Shown here: piece by piece, positions 14,962 through 23,428 of the stretch
How the letters are laid out: the number at the start of each line of letters is the position of its first letter
Position numbering within the stretch: the first letter of the stretch is position 1
Translations under genes and position numbers: made by a program
The notes under the pieces: model-generated
What the model was told of the DNA's origin: nothing
What the model saw: only the letters and a program-made list of their open reading frames with translations
Databases searched by the model: none
NCBI RefSeq assembly: GCF_027563345.1
Contig: NZ_JAMKBK010000005.1
Strand: one strand, 5' to 3'
Origin: Psychrobacillus psychrodurans
GTDB lineage: Bacteria > Bacillota > Bacilli > Bacillales_A > Planococcaceae
DNA length: 64,000 bases

Positions 14962-16062
14962 ATGAATACAAAAGAAGTGAGTATTTTAAAGTACCTGCGA
15001 GAAAATCCATATGCATCTCAAATGGAAATAGCAAACGAACTCAAAATGTCTAGACCGGCAGTTGCCAATATTATTTCCCAATTGATAAAAAATGGGAACA
15101 TCACAGGAAGAGCTTATATTTTACCTGAGAACAAAGAAATTATTTGCATAGGTGGAGCCAATGTAGATAGAAAGTATACGGTAATCAATAAGCTCCAAAT
15201 GGGTACTTCTAACCCTACATCTAGCATACAAAGTGTTGGAGGAGTTGCAAGGAACATTGCGGAAAATTTAGGTAGATTAGGACAAACTGTACGTTTATTA
15301 TCAGTTGTTGGAACAGATATGGAATATGAAGCTATTGAAAAAGCCTCTAATAATTGGATGAATTTATTTTCCATTGAAAAGTTACCAAATTACACAACTG
15401 GAACATATTCGGCAGTGCTAGATTCAAGTGGAGAAATGCTTCTTGCTCTAGCAAATATGGATATCTATGAACAGTTGACTGTAGATTATTTGAAAAAACA
15501 TGAAACACATTTAACGAATTCTCAGCTCATCATTATAGACATGAACTGCTCGAAAGAAGTGATTGAATATATCCGAACTGTTTCTATCGGACATAATATA
15601 CCACTTGCTTTAATACCTGTATCCTCACCTAAAATGGATAGAATGCCTAATTCATTAGAGGGCATTGGATGGTTAATCGCAAACAAAGATGAAGCAGAAA
15701 TGTATTTAGGTATAAATATTGTGGATAAAGGATCATGGGAAGAAGCAACAAGATTATTTGTCCAGAAGGGGATTTCCCATGTAGTTATAACCTGGGGTAG
15801 TGAGGGCATAATGTACGCAGGTAGTGACATGGAAACTTCCTATTTTCCAGCAATTAAGGTAGAGGATGTAATTGATGTCACTGGTGCAGGGGACGCATTT
15901 GTTTCCGCTACTTTATATGCTTGGTTGAATGGTGAGGATATTGTAACGTCCATAAAAACAGGCATGATAAACGCAAGTAAAACTATTCGCTCCAGCGATA
16001 CGGTAAGAACTGAGCTTTCTCGAAATAATTTAACTAATGAGATGGAGGAAAATAAAAAATGA
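14962..16062 (+). CDS. psuK: Pseudouridine kinase with N-terminal HTH domain
   Basis: A 366-residue two-domain protein. Residues 1-55 form a winged helix-turn-helix (SILKYLRENPYASQMEIANEL, SRPAVANIISQL); residues 60-355 are a PfkB/ribokinase-family kinase with the N-terminal GGANVDRK glycine motif, GGVARNIAENLGRLG and the C-terminal DVTGAGDAFVSA signature with the catalytic Asp. PsuK phosphorylates pseudouridine to pseudouridine 5'-phosphate. The next gene encodes the glycosidase that splits that product, which fixes the substrate. The HTH may make the kinase self-regulating. GAGAGGTG precedes ATG 14962. Confidence 0.9.
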   Translation: MNTKEVSILKYLRENPYASQMEIANELKMSRPAVANIISQLIKNGNITGRAYILPENKEIICIGGANVDRKYTVINKLQMGTSNPTSSIQSVGGVARNIAENLGRLGQTVRLLSVVGTDMEYEAIEKASNNWMNLFSIEKLPNYTTGTYSAVLDSSGEMLLALANMDIYEQLTVDYLKKHETHLTNSQLIIIDMNCSKEVIEYIRTVSIGHNIPLALIPVSSPKMDRMPNSLEGIGWLIANKDEAEMYLGINIVDKGSWEEATRLFVQKGISHVVITWGSEGIMYAGSDMETSYFPAIKVEDVIDVTGAGDAFVSATLYAWLNGEDIVTSIKTGMINASKTIRSSDTVRTELSRNNLTNEMEENKK

Positions 16063-16970
16063 AACAATATATCACTTATTCAGAAGAAGTAGCAAAAGGA
16101 ATGCAAGAAGGAAAGGCAATTGTTGCGCTAGAATCTACAATTATCTCTCATGGTATGCCATACCCGCAAAATGTTGAAACTGCTAGAAAAGTAGAACAAA
16201 TTGTGCGTGATAATGGTGCAGTTCCAGCGACTATCGCTATTATGGACGGAAAGATTAAAATTGGTTTATCCGATGCAGAATTAGAAACGCTAGGAACAAG
16301 TAAAGATGCAAGAAAAACTTCTAGAAGAGATCTTGCTTACGTTGTATCTTCAAAAGAAATTGGTGCAACTACAGTAGCAACAACTATGATTTGTGCAGAA
16401 ATGGCTGGTATTAAGTTATTTGTTACCGGTGGAATTGGCGGTGTACATAGAGGCGCAGAAACGACTATGGACATCTCAGCAGATTTAGAAGAACTATCAA
16501 ATACTAATGTTGCAGTAGTTTGTGCAGGTGCAAAATCTATTTTAGATATTGGTTTAACTTTAGAATACTTAGAAACTAAAGGTGTTCCTGTTGTAGGTTT
16601 CCAAACAGATTCTTTCCCAGCATTTTATACAACGACAAGTGAATTTGATGCAAACTTCCGTTTAAACAATGAAAAAGAAGTAGCAGAAATGTTGAAAGCT
16701 AAATGGGATCTTGGGTTAAATGGTGGAGCAGTAATTGCTAATCCTATTCCTACAGAACATTCATTGGAAGAGTCTTATATTAATACGATTATCCAAACTG
16801 CTCTACAGGAAGCTGAAGAAAATGGTATAAAAGGGAAAGACGTAACTCCATTCTTGTTAGGAAAAGTAAAAGAACTAACAGAAGGTAAATCTTTAGAATC
16901 CAATATCGAACTTGTTTATAATAATGCTCGTGTTGGATCTAAAATTGCAGTTGAATTAAATAATCTATAA
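16059..16970 (+). CDS. psuG: Pseudouridine-5'-phosphate glycosidase
   Basis: A 303-residue enzyme that reversibly cleaves the C-C bond of pseudouridine 5'-phosphate to uracil and ribose 5-phosphate, completing the salvage route started by PsuK. Family signatures include VALESTIISHGMPYPQN near the N-terminus, the Mg/phosphate segment TGGIGGVHRGAETTMDIS, and VVCAGAKSILDIGLTLEYLET with the catalytic Lys region. Its ATG overlaps the psuK stop (ATGA at 16059), so the genes are coupled. Confidence 0.95.
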   Translation: MKQYITYSEEVAKGMQEGKAIVALESTIISHGMPYPQNVETARKVEQIVRDNGAVPATIAIMDGKIKIGLSDAELETLGTSKDARKTSRRDLAYVVSSKEIGATTVATTMICAEMAGIKLFVTGGIGGVHRGAETTMDISADLEELSNTNVAVVCAGAKSILDIGLTLEYLETKGVPVVGFQTDSFPAFYTTTSEFDANFRLNNEKEVAEMLKAKWDLGLNGGAVIANPIPTEHSLEESYINTIIQTALQEAEENGIKGKDVTPFLLGKVKELTEGKSLESNIELVYNNARVGSKIAVELNNL

Positions 16971-16975
16971 GAAAG

Positions 16976-17018
16976 AAGGCTATCTATTGTCAGTAATGAC
17001 GACAATAGATAGCCTTTT
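16976..17018. terminator. Intrinsic terminator after psuG
   Basis: A perfect 16-bp stem, AAGGCTATCTATTGTC (16976-16991) with its complement (17001-17016), then TTTT. Confidence 0.92.
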
Positions 17019-17081
17019 ATTAGTATTCAATTCTATAAATTAAGGCTGTGAATTCTTGAGTGTTTGGTAAAATTACCCGTT

Positions 17082-17200
17082 CCGCAAGTAAAAGGTAATG
17101 ATCCGCAAGTAAATAAAGGGTTAGAGCAAGTAAATCATTCACGACAGTAAGTAAGTCATAGATGGAAGCAAGTAAACAATGGGTTAGAGCAAGTAACAAA
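17082..17200 (+). repeat. Six-unit tandem array with exact 21-bp period
   Basis: The core GCAAGTAA (one unit GTAAGTAA) starts at 17084, 17105, 17126, 17147, 17168 and 17189: every step is exactly 21 bases. The core is conserved; the 11-13 bases between cores vary, with echoes such as GGGTTAGA before units 3 and 6. No open frame of note spans it. It lies between psuG and the YfkK gene. Confidence 0.9.
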
Positions 17201-17337
17201 AAATAGAATCCAATAAGCTATTATAAATAAGCAGGTACAAGATTCTCCAGTGCATAAAGTCAGTGTTCCTGGTAATACGATAGTGATATAACTGTTATAT
17301 TATATAGGTTGTCCCAAAAAACGTATATTTTATATAC

Positions 17338-17380
17338 AAAAAGTGGTTAGTCGTGATGTTATTCACGACTAACCATTTTT
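17338..17380 (-). terminator. Terminator hairpin D, TCGTGA/TCACGA core
   Basis: Stem with TGGTTAGTCGTGA (17344-17356) paired to TCACGACTAACCA, loop TGTTAT, flanked by A and T runs, just beyond the YfkK stop. It shares the inner core and loop style of hairpins A, B and C but lacks the GGACAGGCAA flank. Confidence 0.88.
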
Positions 17381-17399
17381 AATGAACATGATTCTGTAC

Positions 17400-17621
17400 T
17401 TATTTTCTTAAGTTTCCTAGTTCAGATGCAATTGCTTGCATTTCACTTGGGCTAAAAGTATCTCTTTTTTTAACCATTTCGTATAAGTAAACAAGATCAT
17501 CATATTGTGTTGCATTGAAATCCTCTGATCTCATTGCATCTACATTGACCATACGAAGTTTCTCTTTAATTGTTTCAATCATATACGTGACATTTTCTGC
17601 TGAGGGTTGTGATAAATTCAT
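17400..17621 (-). CDS. UPF0435/DUF1128 family protein (YfkK-like)
   Basis: A 73-residue soluble helical protein of the DUF1128 (UPF0435) family with the characteristic VTYMIETIKEKLRMVN and DTFSPSEMQAIASELG segments. Function unknown. I start at ATG 17621; the frame extends to 17642, but the upstream ATG lacks a binding site whereas GGCAGG lies nine bases ahead of 17621 and the family begins near here. B. subtilis yfkK lies in the same chromosomal stretch as yfkF and yfkH homologues, which also occur nearby here. Confidence 0.88.
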   Translation of the reverse strand: MNLSQPSAENVTYMIETIKEKLRMVNVDAMRSEDFNATQYDDLVYLYEMVKKRDTFSPSEMQAIASELGNLRK

Positions 17622-17686
17622 TCGTAGTAACCTGCCTTTCATACATTAGAATTAATCATTTCACGCTAAGCCTGCAATGTCAAACA

Positions 17687-19045
17687 CTAAATAGATTTTG
17701 CTGCCTCTTTTTCTTCTTTTAATTTCTCTTGAATTTTTTTCGTTTCATAAATAATTACACCAGAAAGTCCTAGTAGTCCTATTAAGTTAGGAATAGCCAT
17801 TAATGCATTAGTTATATCTGAGAAAGTCCAGATTAAATCTAATGAAACAACAGATCCTACAAATACCATCAAGACAAAAGCAATACGATACACAATTAGA
17901 AGAGAAGGGTTTTTGAATAAATATTGGAAACATTTTTCTCCGTAATAAGCCCAACCAATTATCGTAGATGAAGCAAAGAATATCAACCCAATTGCTACTA
18001 CAATTGGTCCGAAGTCACCTAAGAAGTGTCCAAACGCTCCAGTTGTAATTTCATTTGCAGCTAAATTTTTGTCTGTATATATTCCAGACATAACAATTGT
18101 GATACCAGTAATTGAACAAATGATAAATGTATCAAAAAATACCTGAGTCATCGAGATAAGCCCTTGGCGACCAGGAAGGTCTGTTTTTGCCGCAGCTGCA
18201 GCAATAGGAGCAGAACCTAAACCAGCCTCATTTGAGAATACCCCACGAGCAATACCATATCTAATAGCAGCACCGATTGCTCCACCTGCTGCAGCTTCAG
18301 TTGAAAATGCCATCTTGAAAATGGTTACAAATGCTTCAGGAATAGCTGTAACATTCAAAATCATAATAATTAATCCAGAAACAATATAGAAAACCGCCAT
18401 TACAGGAACAAAAATCGCAGTAACTTTACCAATGGATTTAATACCACCTAGAATAACTAAAGCAGCAAAAAAAGTTAATACAATTCCAGTTATCCATGTT
18501 TCAATTCCAAAAGTATTATTTACAACTCCTGCAACAGAATTGGATTGTGTTCCATTTCCGATACCAAATGCTGCCACTGCCCCAAAAATTGCGAATAAAA
18601 CAGCCAACCATTTTTGTTTTAAACCATGCTCTAAATAGTACATAGGTCCGCCGGCCATTTCACCATTGGCATCTTTAACACGATATTTAACAGCTAGTAC
18701 CGCTTCTCCATACTTTGTTGCCATTCCAAAGAATGCAGAAATCCACATCCAAAATATTGCCCCAGGACCACCTAGAACTACCGCAGTGGCAACCCCAACT
18801 ATATTACCAGTGCCAACCGTTGCGGCCAATGCTGTAGTGAGAGCCTGAAACTGAGAGATATCTCCTTCTGCAGACTTATCATGATTTTTGGAGAAAACTT
18901 GCTTCAATGCAGCAGGTAACAAGCGTAATTGTAAAATTCCTAAACGCAACGTTAAATAAATACCAGTACCTACTATTAATACTAAGAGTGGAATTCCCCA
19001 TAAAAAGGATGATACCGTTCCTAAAAACTCATTCAATTGTTCCAT
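17687..19045 (-). CDS. Sodium:alanine/glycine (AGCS) symporter
   Basis: A 452-residue secondary transporter with about ten membrane helices that imports alanine, glycine or glutamine with sodium. Family signatures: GTGNIVGVATAVVLGGPGAIFWMW near residue 80, GGPMYYLEHGL, GIARGVFSNEAGLGSAPIAAAAAKT and the C-terminal region TIIGWAYYGEKC. The start at ATG 19045 suits the GGGGG at eight bases; ATG 19051 would be only two bases from it. No partner genes. Substrate among AGCS amino acids is not resolvable. Confidence 0.92.
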   Translation of the reverse strand: MEQLNEFLGTVSSFLWGIPLLVLIVGTGIYLTLRLGILQLRLLPAALKQVFSKNHDKSAEGDISQFQALTTALAATVGTGNIVGVATAVVLGGPGAIFWMWISAFFGMATKYGEAVLAVKYRVKDANGEMAGGPMYYLEHGLKQKWLAVLFAIFGAVAAFGIGNGTQSNSVAGVVNNTFGIETWITGIVLTFFAALVILGGIKSIGKVTAIFVPVMAVFYIVSGLIIMILNVTAIPEAFVTIFKMAFSTEAAAGGAIGAAIRYGIARGVFSNEAGLGSAPIAAAAAKTDLPGRQGLISMTQVFFDTFIICSITGITIVMSGIYTDKNLAANEITTGAFGHFLGDFGPIVVAIGLIFFASSTIIGWAYYGEKCFQYLFKNPSLLIVYRIAFVLMVFVGSVVSLDLIWTFSDITNALMAIPNLIGLLGLSGVIIYETKKIQEKLKEEKEAAKSI

Positions 19046-19172
19046 CAACATTACCCCCTATGTTATTGTCTAAAAAGAAATCTATCATCCTTTCATATTA
19101 TTTACCCTTGTTACAATATTCGTAAAATTCAGTGTGCTAGTCAAGACTATTTTTTAAATAAATGAAAATATT

Positions 19173-19198
19173 GTTTGATTCTATTTTGGTGAGGGTAT
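19173..19198 (+). promoter_or_regulatory. Sigma-B-type promoter of ytxH-brkB
   Basis: GTTTGA (19173-19178), 14 bases, GGGTAT (19193-19198): a near-consensus general-stress sigma-B promoter (GTTTAA-N12-15-GGGTAT), 40 bases ahead of the ytxH-like start. ytxH is a general stress gene in B. subtilis. Confidence 0.72.
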
Positions 19199-19238
19199 AA
19201 TTAAAGCATCTATATAGTTAAACTTGGAGGTAATTTGG

Positions 19239-19622
19239 ATGAGTGAAAATAAATTTTTAAAAGGTATTATATGTGGTGCAGTTGTTGGTGGAGCTCTAAC
19301 AATGCTTGACAGAAAAACAAGAGATTCAGTTATGAACAAAACAAGATACATTCGAAATGAAATTCAATATTACAGTAAAAATAGGGAAGAATTAAAAACA
19401 AATATCGAACATCAAATAACAAAATGGAAATCGGTCTATGATCAGTTTTCATCAGATGCAATGTATTTAACTGAAAAAGTGAACGAGGCAAAGGAAATCA
19501 CCCCTCAGGTTAAAACATTATTAACAGATACGAAAGATGCATTTTCTCAATCAAAAGAGGAGTACAAATCAATTGTAGTTCCAGAAAAGGAAGAAAAAGG
19601 TATTTTTGAACCAAAAAAGTAA
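19239..19622 (+). CDS. YtxH domain general stress protein
   Basis: A 127-residue protein with a short hydrophobic glycine-rich N-terminal segment (FLKGIICGAVVGGALTMLD) typical of YtxH, then an alpha-helical, charged, probably coiled-coil body that ends in Lys/Glu-rich sequence. Its biochemical role is unknown; homologues are stress-induced membrane-anchored proteins. I start at ATG 19239 (GGAGGTAATTTGG before it) rather than the TTG at 19224 that precedes the binding site. It is followed after 26 bases by the BrkB-type gene, probably cotranscribed. Confidence 0.82.
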   Translation: MSENKFLKGIICGAVVGGALTMLDRKTRDSVMNKTRYIRNEIQYYSKNREELKTNIEHQITKWKSVYDQFSSDAMYLTEKVNEAKEITPQVKTLLTDTKDAFSQSKEEYKSIVVPEKEEKGIFEPKK

Positions 19623-19648
19623 TCATTGCACAGAAAGGAGAGGATGGA

Positions 19649-20620
19649 GTGAAAGATATTCATGAGAAAAAAGATAATAAAAAAACTTCATCCTCAAGCC
19701 CCAGCTGGTTCGAGAAGTTAAAATTTCTAAATATAAAAAAGAAGAAAAAGAAGGAAGAAGTGCATCATGATCTTACTACATGGTCTGGTTACATAAAGCA
19801 TTTAATACTACATATTCAGAAAACGGATATTGCAGGCTTTGCAGCACAATTAGCCTATTTCTTCCTATTATCCCTATTTCCATTATTAATTTTTATAATA
19901 ACCTTATTGCCGTACTTAAACTTAGACGAGGCACAAGTCTTTCGTCTCTTAGAAAACTATGCACCACAGGAAGTATATATTCTTATTGAGGAAACATTGA
20001 CTGAAGTTTTGGTGAGTAGGAACGGTGGGTTACTATCTATCGGGATTATTGGTACGATTTGGTCTGCTTCAAATGGGATGAATGCAATTGTAAAATCTTT
20101 AAACCGTTCATATGCACTTGAAGAAACAAGACCCTTTTTCATCGTCAGACTATTATCTATCGTATTTACGTTATTAATGATTATGTTATTTATAGTAGCG
20201 CTAGTATTACCGGTATTCGGTCAACAAATTGGTACAATTCTATTTTCATACTTTGGTTTTGAAGAAAGCTTTGTAAAGCTTTGGAATAATTTAAGATGGA
20301 CGATTAGTCCCTTAATTATGTTTGTGGTATTAATTGCATTGTACTGGATAGTTCCAAATACAAAATTATTCCTAAGAAGTGTATTACCAGGAGCTGCTTT
20401 TGCAGCATTTGGTTGGATTATCGTATCATTAGGATTCTCGTTCTATGTTAGTAATTTCTCTAACTATTCTTCTACGTATGGAAGTATCGGAGGGATTATT
20501 GTATTAATGTTATGGTTATATATTTCTGGCATCATTTTGTTGGTTGGTGGTCAGATAAATGCAGTTATGCAGGAACGTAAAATAGCTTTAGAAAAAAAGG
20601 AAACAGAAGGACGCGTCTAA
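19649..20620 (+). CDS. YihY/BrkB family membrane protein (YfkH-like)
   Basis: A 323-residue integral membrane protein of the YihY/UPF0761 family with six predicted helices after residue 65: FAAQLAYFFLLSLFPLLIFI, GIIGTIWSASNGMNAI, and later SLGFSFYVSNF-YSSTYGSIGGIIVLM, the family hallmark. Function in bacteria is unsettled. The first 45 residues are an unusual Lys/Ser/Glu-rich cytoplasmic tail that shorter homologues such as YfkH appear to lack. It uses a GTG start at 19649 behind AAAGGAGAGG. Its last codons form the left arm of its own terminator. Confidence 0.88.
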   Translation: MKDIHEKKDNKKTSSSSPSWFEKLKFLNIKKKKKKEEVHHDLTTWSGYIKHLILHIQKTDIAGFAAQLAYFFLLSLFPLLIFIITLLPYLNLDEAQVFRLLENYAPQEVYILIEETLTEVLVSRNGGLLSIGIIGTIWSASNGMNAIVKSLNRSYALEETRPFFIVRLLSIVFTLLMIMLFIVALVLPVFGQQIGTILFSYFGFEESFVKLWNNLRWTISPLIMFVVLIALYWIVPNTKLFLRSVLPGAAFAAFGWIIVSLGFSFYVSNFSNYSSTYGSIGGIIVLMLWLYISGIILLVGGQINAVMQERKIALEKKETEGRV

Positions 20621-20640
20621 CCGACGTCCTTCTGTTTTTG
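20601..20640 (+). terminator. Intrinsic terminator overlapping brkB stop
   Basis: Stem AAACAGAAGGACG (20601-20613) with CGTCCTTCTGTTT (20625-20637) and more T; the left arm lies inside the coding sequence. Confidence 0.88.
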
Positions 20641-21116
20641 TTTAAAGATTAACAAGGTATATAAAAAAGTCCAGTGAATACAGGGCTCATGGAGCATGAG
20701 AGAAAATAATACTGTGATTTCCGTTCCAGGGGGTCAGTTCATGCGGAGTCTCGAGACTTTCTCGCTGTCCCGCTGGAGTATCCACCTTACAATCTAATCA
20801 AACGGCGGGTAGTACTCCACTAGAAGATTTGGAGAAGCATATGGCTTAGATGATAATATTAGTCAAAGCAAATATAGGGATAAAATGATTGGTAATCGCT
20901 GATGAAATAGAAATACTATTTTTCGATGATAGAGGAAAGCAGACAATTTTATTCTACTAGTGGAAATAAAGAAAAATAGGGAGTGTTTACATACTAAAGA
21001 AGCGAAGTAGCAACAGAAATTGTATCTTCTGGCGCTTACCTATGAATAGGAAAGTATCTTTTCTCTAGTTATCCAAAAACGCACTAACCTGTTTCTAATT
21101 ATTGTAGAAGAGCTAG
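20641..21116. other. Gene-poor intergenic stretch
   Basis: No convincing open frame or promoter. It contains a degenerate relative of the 37809 element at about 20710-20810 (listed separately) and otherwise unexplained AT-rich sequence up to repeat copy A. Confidence 0.55.
20710..20810 (+). repeat. Degenerate relative of the 249-bp palindromic element
   Basis: TGATTTCCGTTCCAGG near 20713 resembles the left terminal repeat of the 37809 element; it is followed by a truncated GC-rich interior (CTCGCTGTCCCGCTGGAGT). The right half and its terminal repeat are missing. Confidence 0.6.
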
Positions 21117-21263
21117 GGACAGGCAACCGCCATAAGATTACCGAAAAAGTGAGTATTGTTTGTGACAGCTGTCACAAACAATACTCACTACAAATTCACT
21201 AGGTAATACTATAGCAAAACGGCGGTCTAAAGCACTTCGGAAACGATCGGAACAGGTTTTAAC
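21117..21263 (-). repeat. Hairpin-repeat family, full copy A
   Basis: 147 bases from GGACAGGCAA to TTTTAAC. A 40-base perfect palindrome (21149-21188; core TTGTGAC/GTCACAA) sits in the middle. Flanking blocks ATAAGATT, TATAGC-AAA, GTC--AAGC, TTCG, ACGAT and ACAGG--TTAA recur at the same spacing in copy B (49967-50112), while the outer hairpin arms differ completely. On the minus strand the stem is followed by TTTTT and is a terminator 100 bases past the metal-ATPase stop. Confidence 0.82.
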
Positions 21264-21291
21264 CTACAAAGATCTGCTGTTTTTAATTCTC

Positions 21292-23202
21292 TTAAATATT
21301 CCTATTGAGCATTCGCAATCCATTTAATATGACTAATATTGTACTGCCTTCATGACCTATTACCCCTAACGGCAGGTCTACTACTTGAAGGAAATTCGAG
21401 ACGATTAAAAGTGCGATTATAGTTATTGAAAAAATGATATTCTGCTTAACGATTCGACGCATTTTACGTGACATTTTCACTGCATATGCAATTTTAGACA
21501 GATCATTTTTCATAAGAACGATATCTGCAGTTTCTAGTGCAACATCTGTTCCTTCTCCCATGGCAAATCCTGTTGTTGCTGTTGCAAGTGCAGGAGCATC
21601 ATTGATACCATCTCCAACCATTCCAACAAAGCCATGTTCCTTAAGTAACGCTTTCATATGCTTCACTTTAGTTTCTGGTAGACACTCGGCAATATATTGA
21701 TCAATTCCAGCTTCTTTTGCGATAACACTTGCCGTTTTGTTATTGTCACCTGTAAGCATCACTGTTTTAATTCCTAGTGTTTGGAGCTGCTTAATCGCGA
21801 TTTTTGTTTCCTCTCTGACTGTGTCTTTTAAGGCAGCAACAGCAGCAATTCCTTTTCCATCTCGCATGAAGATGACAGTTTTCCCTTCTTCTGTAAGGGT
21901 AGAAGCAATTCCGTTTTGAAAGGTAAAGGCATCGTTTTTATTAACAAAATCAGGTTTTCCTACTAATACTGATTCTCCGTCAATTGTAGCTTGTATTCCA
22001 AATCCAGGTTTATCTTCAATATGGATTAGTGGAACAGATCCTACACCTTCAATTTTTGCAAAAGCTGTAATTGCTATGGCTAGAGGGTGATTGGATTGTC
22101 CCTCGATAGTTGCTAGTGTTGTTAAGGTTGACATTCTATCTAAATCTGGTCGTACTAAGAAGTCTGTAACGACTGGCTTACCGGTAGTTAGAGTACCAGT
22201 TTTATCCAATGCAATTGCATTCATTTCACTGATGTTTTCCAGATGTACTCCGCCTTTGAATAATATACCAACTTTAGCACCGTTCGAAATTGCTGCTAAA
22301 GTGGCTGGCATAATAGATGCTACGAGAGCACAAGGTGAAGCCACTACCAATAAAACCATCGCTCGGTAAAATGTTGTGTTCCAGTCCCAATCAAGTAAAA
22401 AGTGAGGAAGGAAAAGCATGAATGCTACTGAAATTAAAACAATTTTCACGTAGGTACTTTCAAAGCGTTCAATAAACTGTTGAGCAGGAGATTTTTCATC
22501 CTGAGCTGTTTGCACAAGATTAATGATCTTTTGGAAAAGTGAGTCCTCATTTTCCTTTGTCATTTCCATCGTAATAGCACCGCTCATATTAACTGTTCCA
22601 GCGAATAGTTCATCATGTAACTGTTTAGTTACAGGAATAGATTCACCACTAATTGCGGATTCATCAATTGCAGTATTGCCACTTACGATTTTCCCATCTG
22701 CGGGGATTCGTTCACCGGGTTTTACAATAAGTTGATTACCTACAACTAACTCGCTCACCGAGATTCGTGAAGTAGTGCCATCATTATTTAATCGTAATGC
22801 CTCTTCAGGCTGAAGTTCCATGAGGGATGAAATTTCCTTTTTGCTTTTATTCATTGTGTACGTTTCAAGAGCACCACTTACTGCAAATATAAAAATTAGG
22901 ATTGCTCCTTCTGTCCAATAGCCGATGATAGAAGAGCCTATTGCTGCTAGTATCATCAGCAACTCTACATTTAACTCTTTTTCTTTAAATGTTTCTACTA
23001 AACCTTCTTTGGCTTTTGCATACCCACCTATTACAAATGCTAGTAAATAGAAAATGATCGATGCTGTTTCTTGCTGTGCGTTACTTAATAGCCATGCTAT
23101 AAGGATCAGTACCCCAGAAAAAAGAGCTGCTACCAATTCCACATGAGACATTAAATTCGAAAGAAATAGTGGGTTAGATTTTTTATTAGTTATCGTTGTC
23201 AT
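21292..23202 (-). CDS. pfeT: P1B4-type metal-efflux ATPase (PfeT/ZosA-like)
   Basis: A 636-residue P-type ATPase of the P1B4 subgroup, which in Bacillus (PfeT, formerly ZosA) exports ferrous iron. Visible: SPCAL in membrane helix 4, phosphorylation site DKTGT (Asp333), the HP segment (QSNHPLA), TGDN, GDGINDAP, and HEGST in the last helices, the P1B4 mark. There is no N-terminal heavy-metal-associated Cys-x-x-Cys domain, also typical of this group. The start is ATG 23202 behind AGGAGG; the frame upstream to 23283 is not needed. A perfect Per box over its -10 element supports iron/peroxide control. Confidence 0.88.
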   Translation of the reverse strand: MTTITNKKSNPLFLSNLMSHVELVAALFSGVLILIAWLLSNAQQETASIIFYLLAFVIGGYAKAKEGLVETFKEKELNVELLMILAAIGSSIIGYWTEGAILIFIFAVSGALETYTMNKSKKEISSLMELQPEEALRLNNDGTTSRISVSELVVGNQLIVKPGERIPADGKIVSGNTAIDESAISGESIPVTKQLHDELFAGTVNMSGAITMEMTKENEDSLFQKIINLVQTAQDEKSPAQQFIERFESTYVKIVLISVAFMLFLPHFLLDWDWNTTFYRAMVLLVVASPCALVASIMPATLAAISNGAKVGILFKGGVHLENISEMNAIALDKTGTLTTGKPVVTDFLVRPDLDRMSTLTTLATIEGQSNHPLAIAITAFAKIEGVGSVPLIHIEDKPGFGIQATIDGESVLVGKPDFVNKNDAFTFQNGIASTLTEEGKTVIFMRDGKGIAAVAALKDTVREETKIAIKQLQTLGIKTVMLTGDNNKTASVIAKEAGIDQYIAECLPETKVKHMKALLKEHGFVGMVGDGINDAPALATATTGFAMGEGTDVALETADIVLMKNDLSKIAYAVKMSRKMRRIVKQNIIFSITIIALLIVSNFLQVVDLPLGVIGHEGSTILVILNGLRMLNRNI

Positions 23203-23301
23203 ATAAAAACCTCCTTGATAATGAATTTCAATATTAATAGTCCTTATAAATGAAGAAAATGGACTTCCGAATAGGAAACCCACTTTATATTCATTACTAA
23301 T

Positions 23302-23338
23302 TTATAATTATTATAATCTAGAGGTTTTTATAAGTCAA
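23302..23338 (-). promoter_or_regulatory. pfeT promoter with perfect Per box
   Basis: Minus strand: TTGACT (23333-23338), 17 bases, TATAAT (23310-23315). The Per box TTATAATTATTATAA at 23302-23316 equals the B. subtilis consensus TTATAATnATTATAA and covers the -10 element, as expected for repression by PerR, whose gene is at 54258. Confidence 0.92.
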
Positions 23339-23428
23339 CAGATTGAATTAACTTTAAAAAAGCTTAATATTAGTTCGAAGCGAGCGCATTGATGCAGAAA
23401 CAAGAAAACACTTTTCGCAAGAATAACA

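Noticed and set aside
17082..17200. CRISPR array
   Set aside because: The conserved part is only about eight bases, the intervals are 11-13 bases and partly similar to each other, and there are no cas genes.
21117..21263. Integron attC site
   Set aside because: A large hairpin flanked by TTAAC suggested it, but the paired core-site arrangement (RYYYAAC/GTTRRRY at both ends) and an integrase are absent.
22091..22735. Plus-strand ORFs inside pfeT
   Set aside because: They are antisense shadows of a conserved P-type ATPase reading frame.
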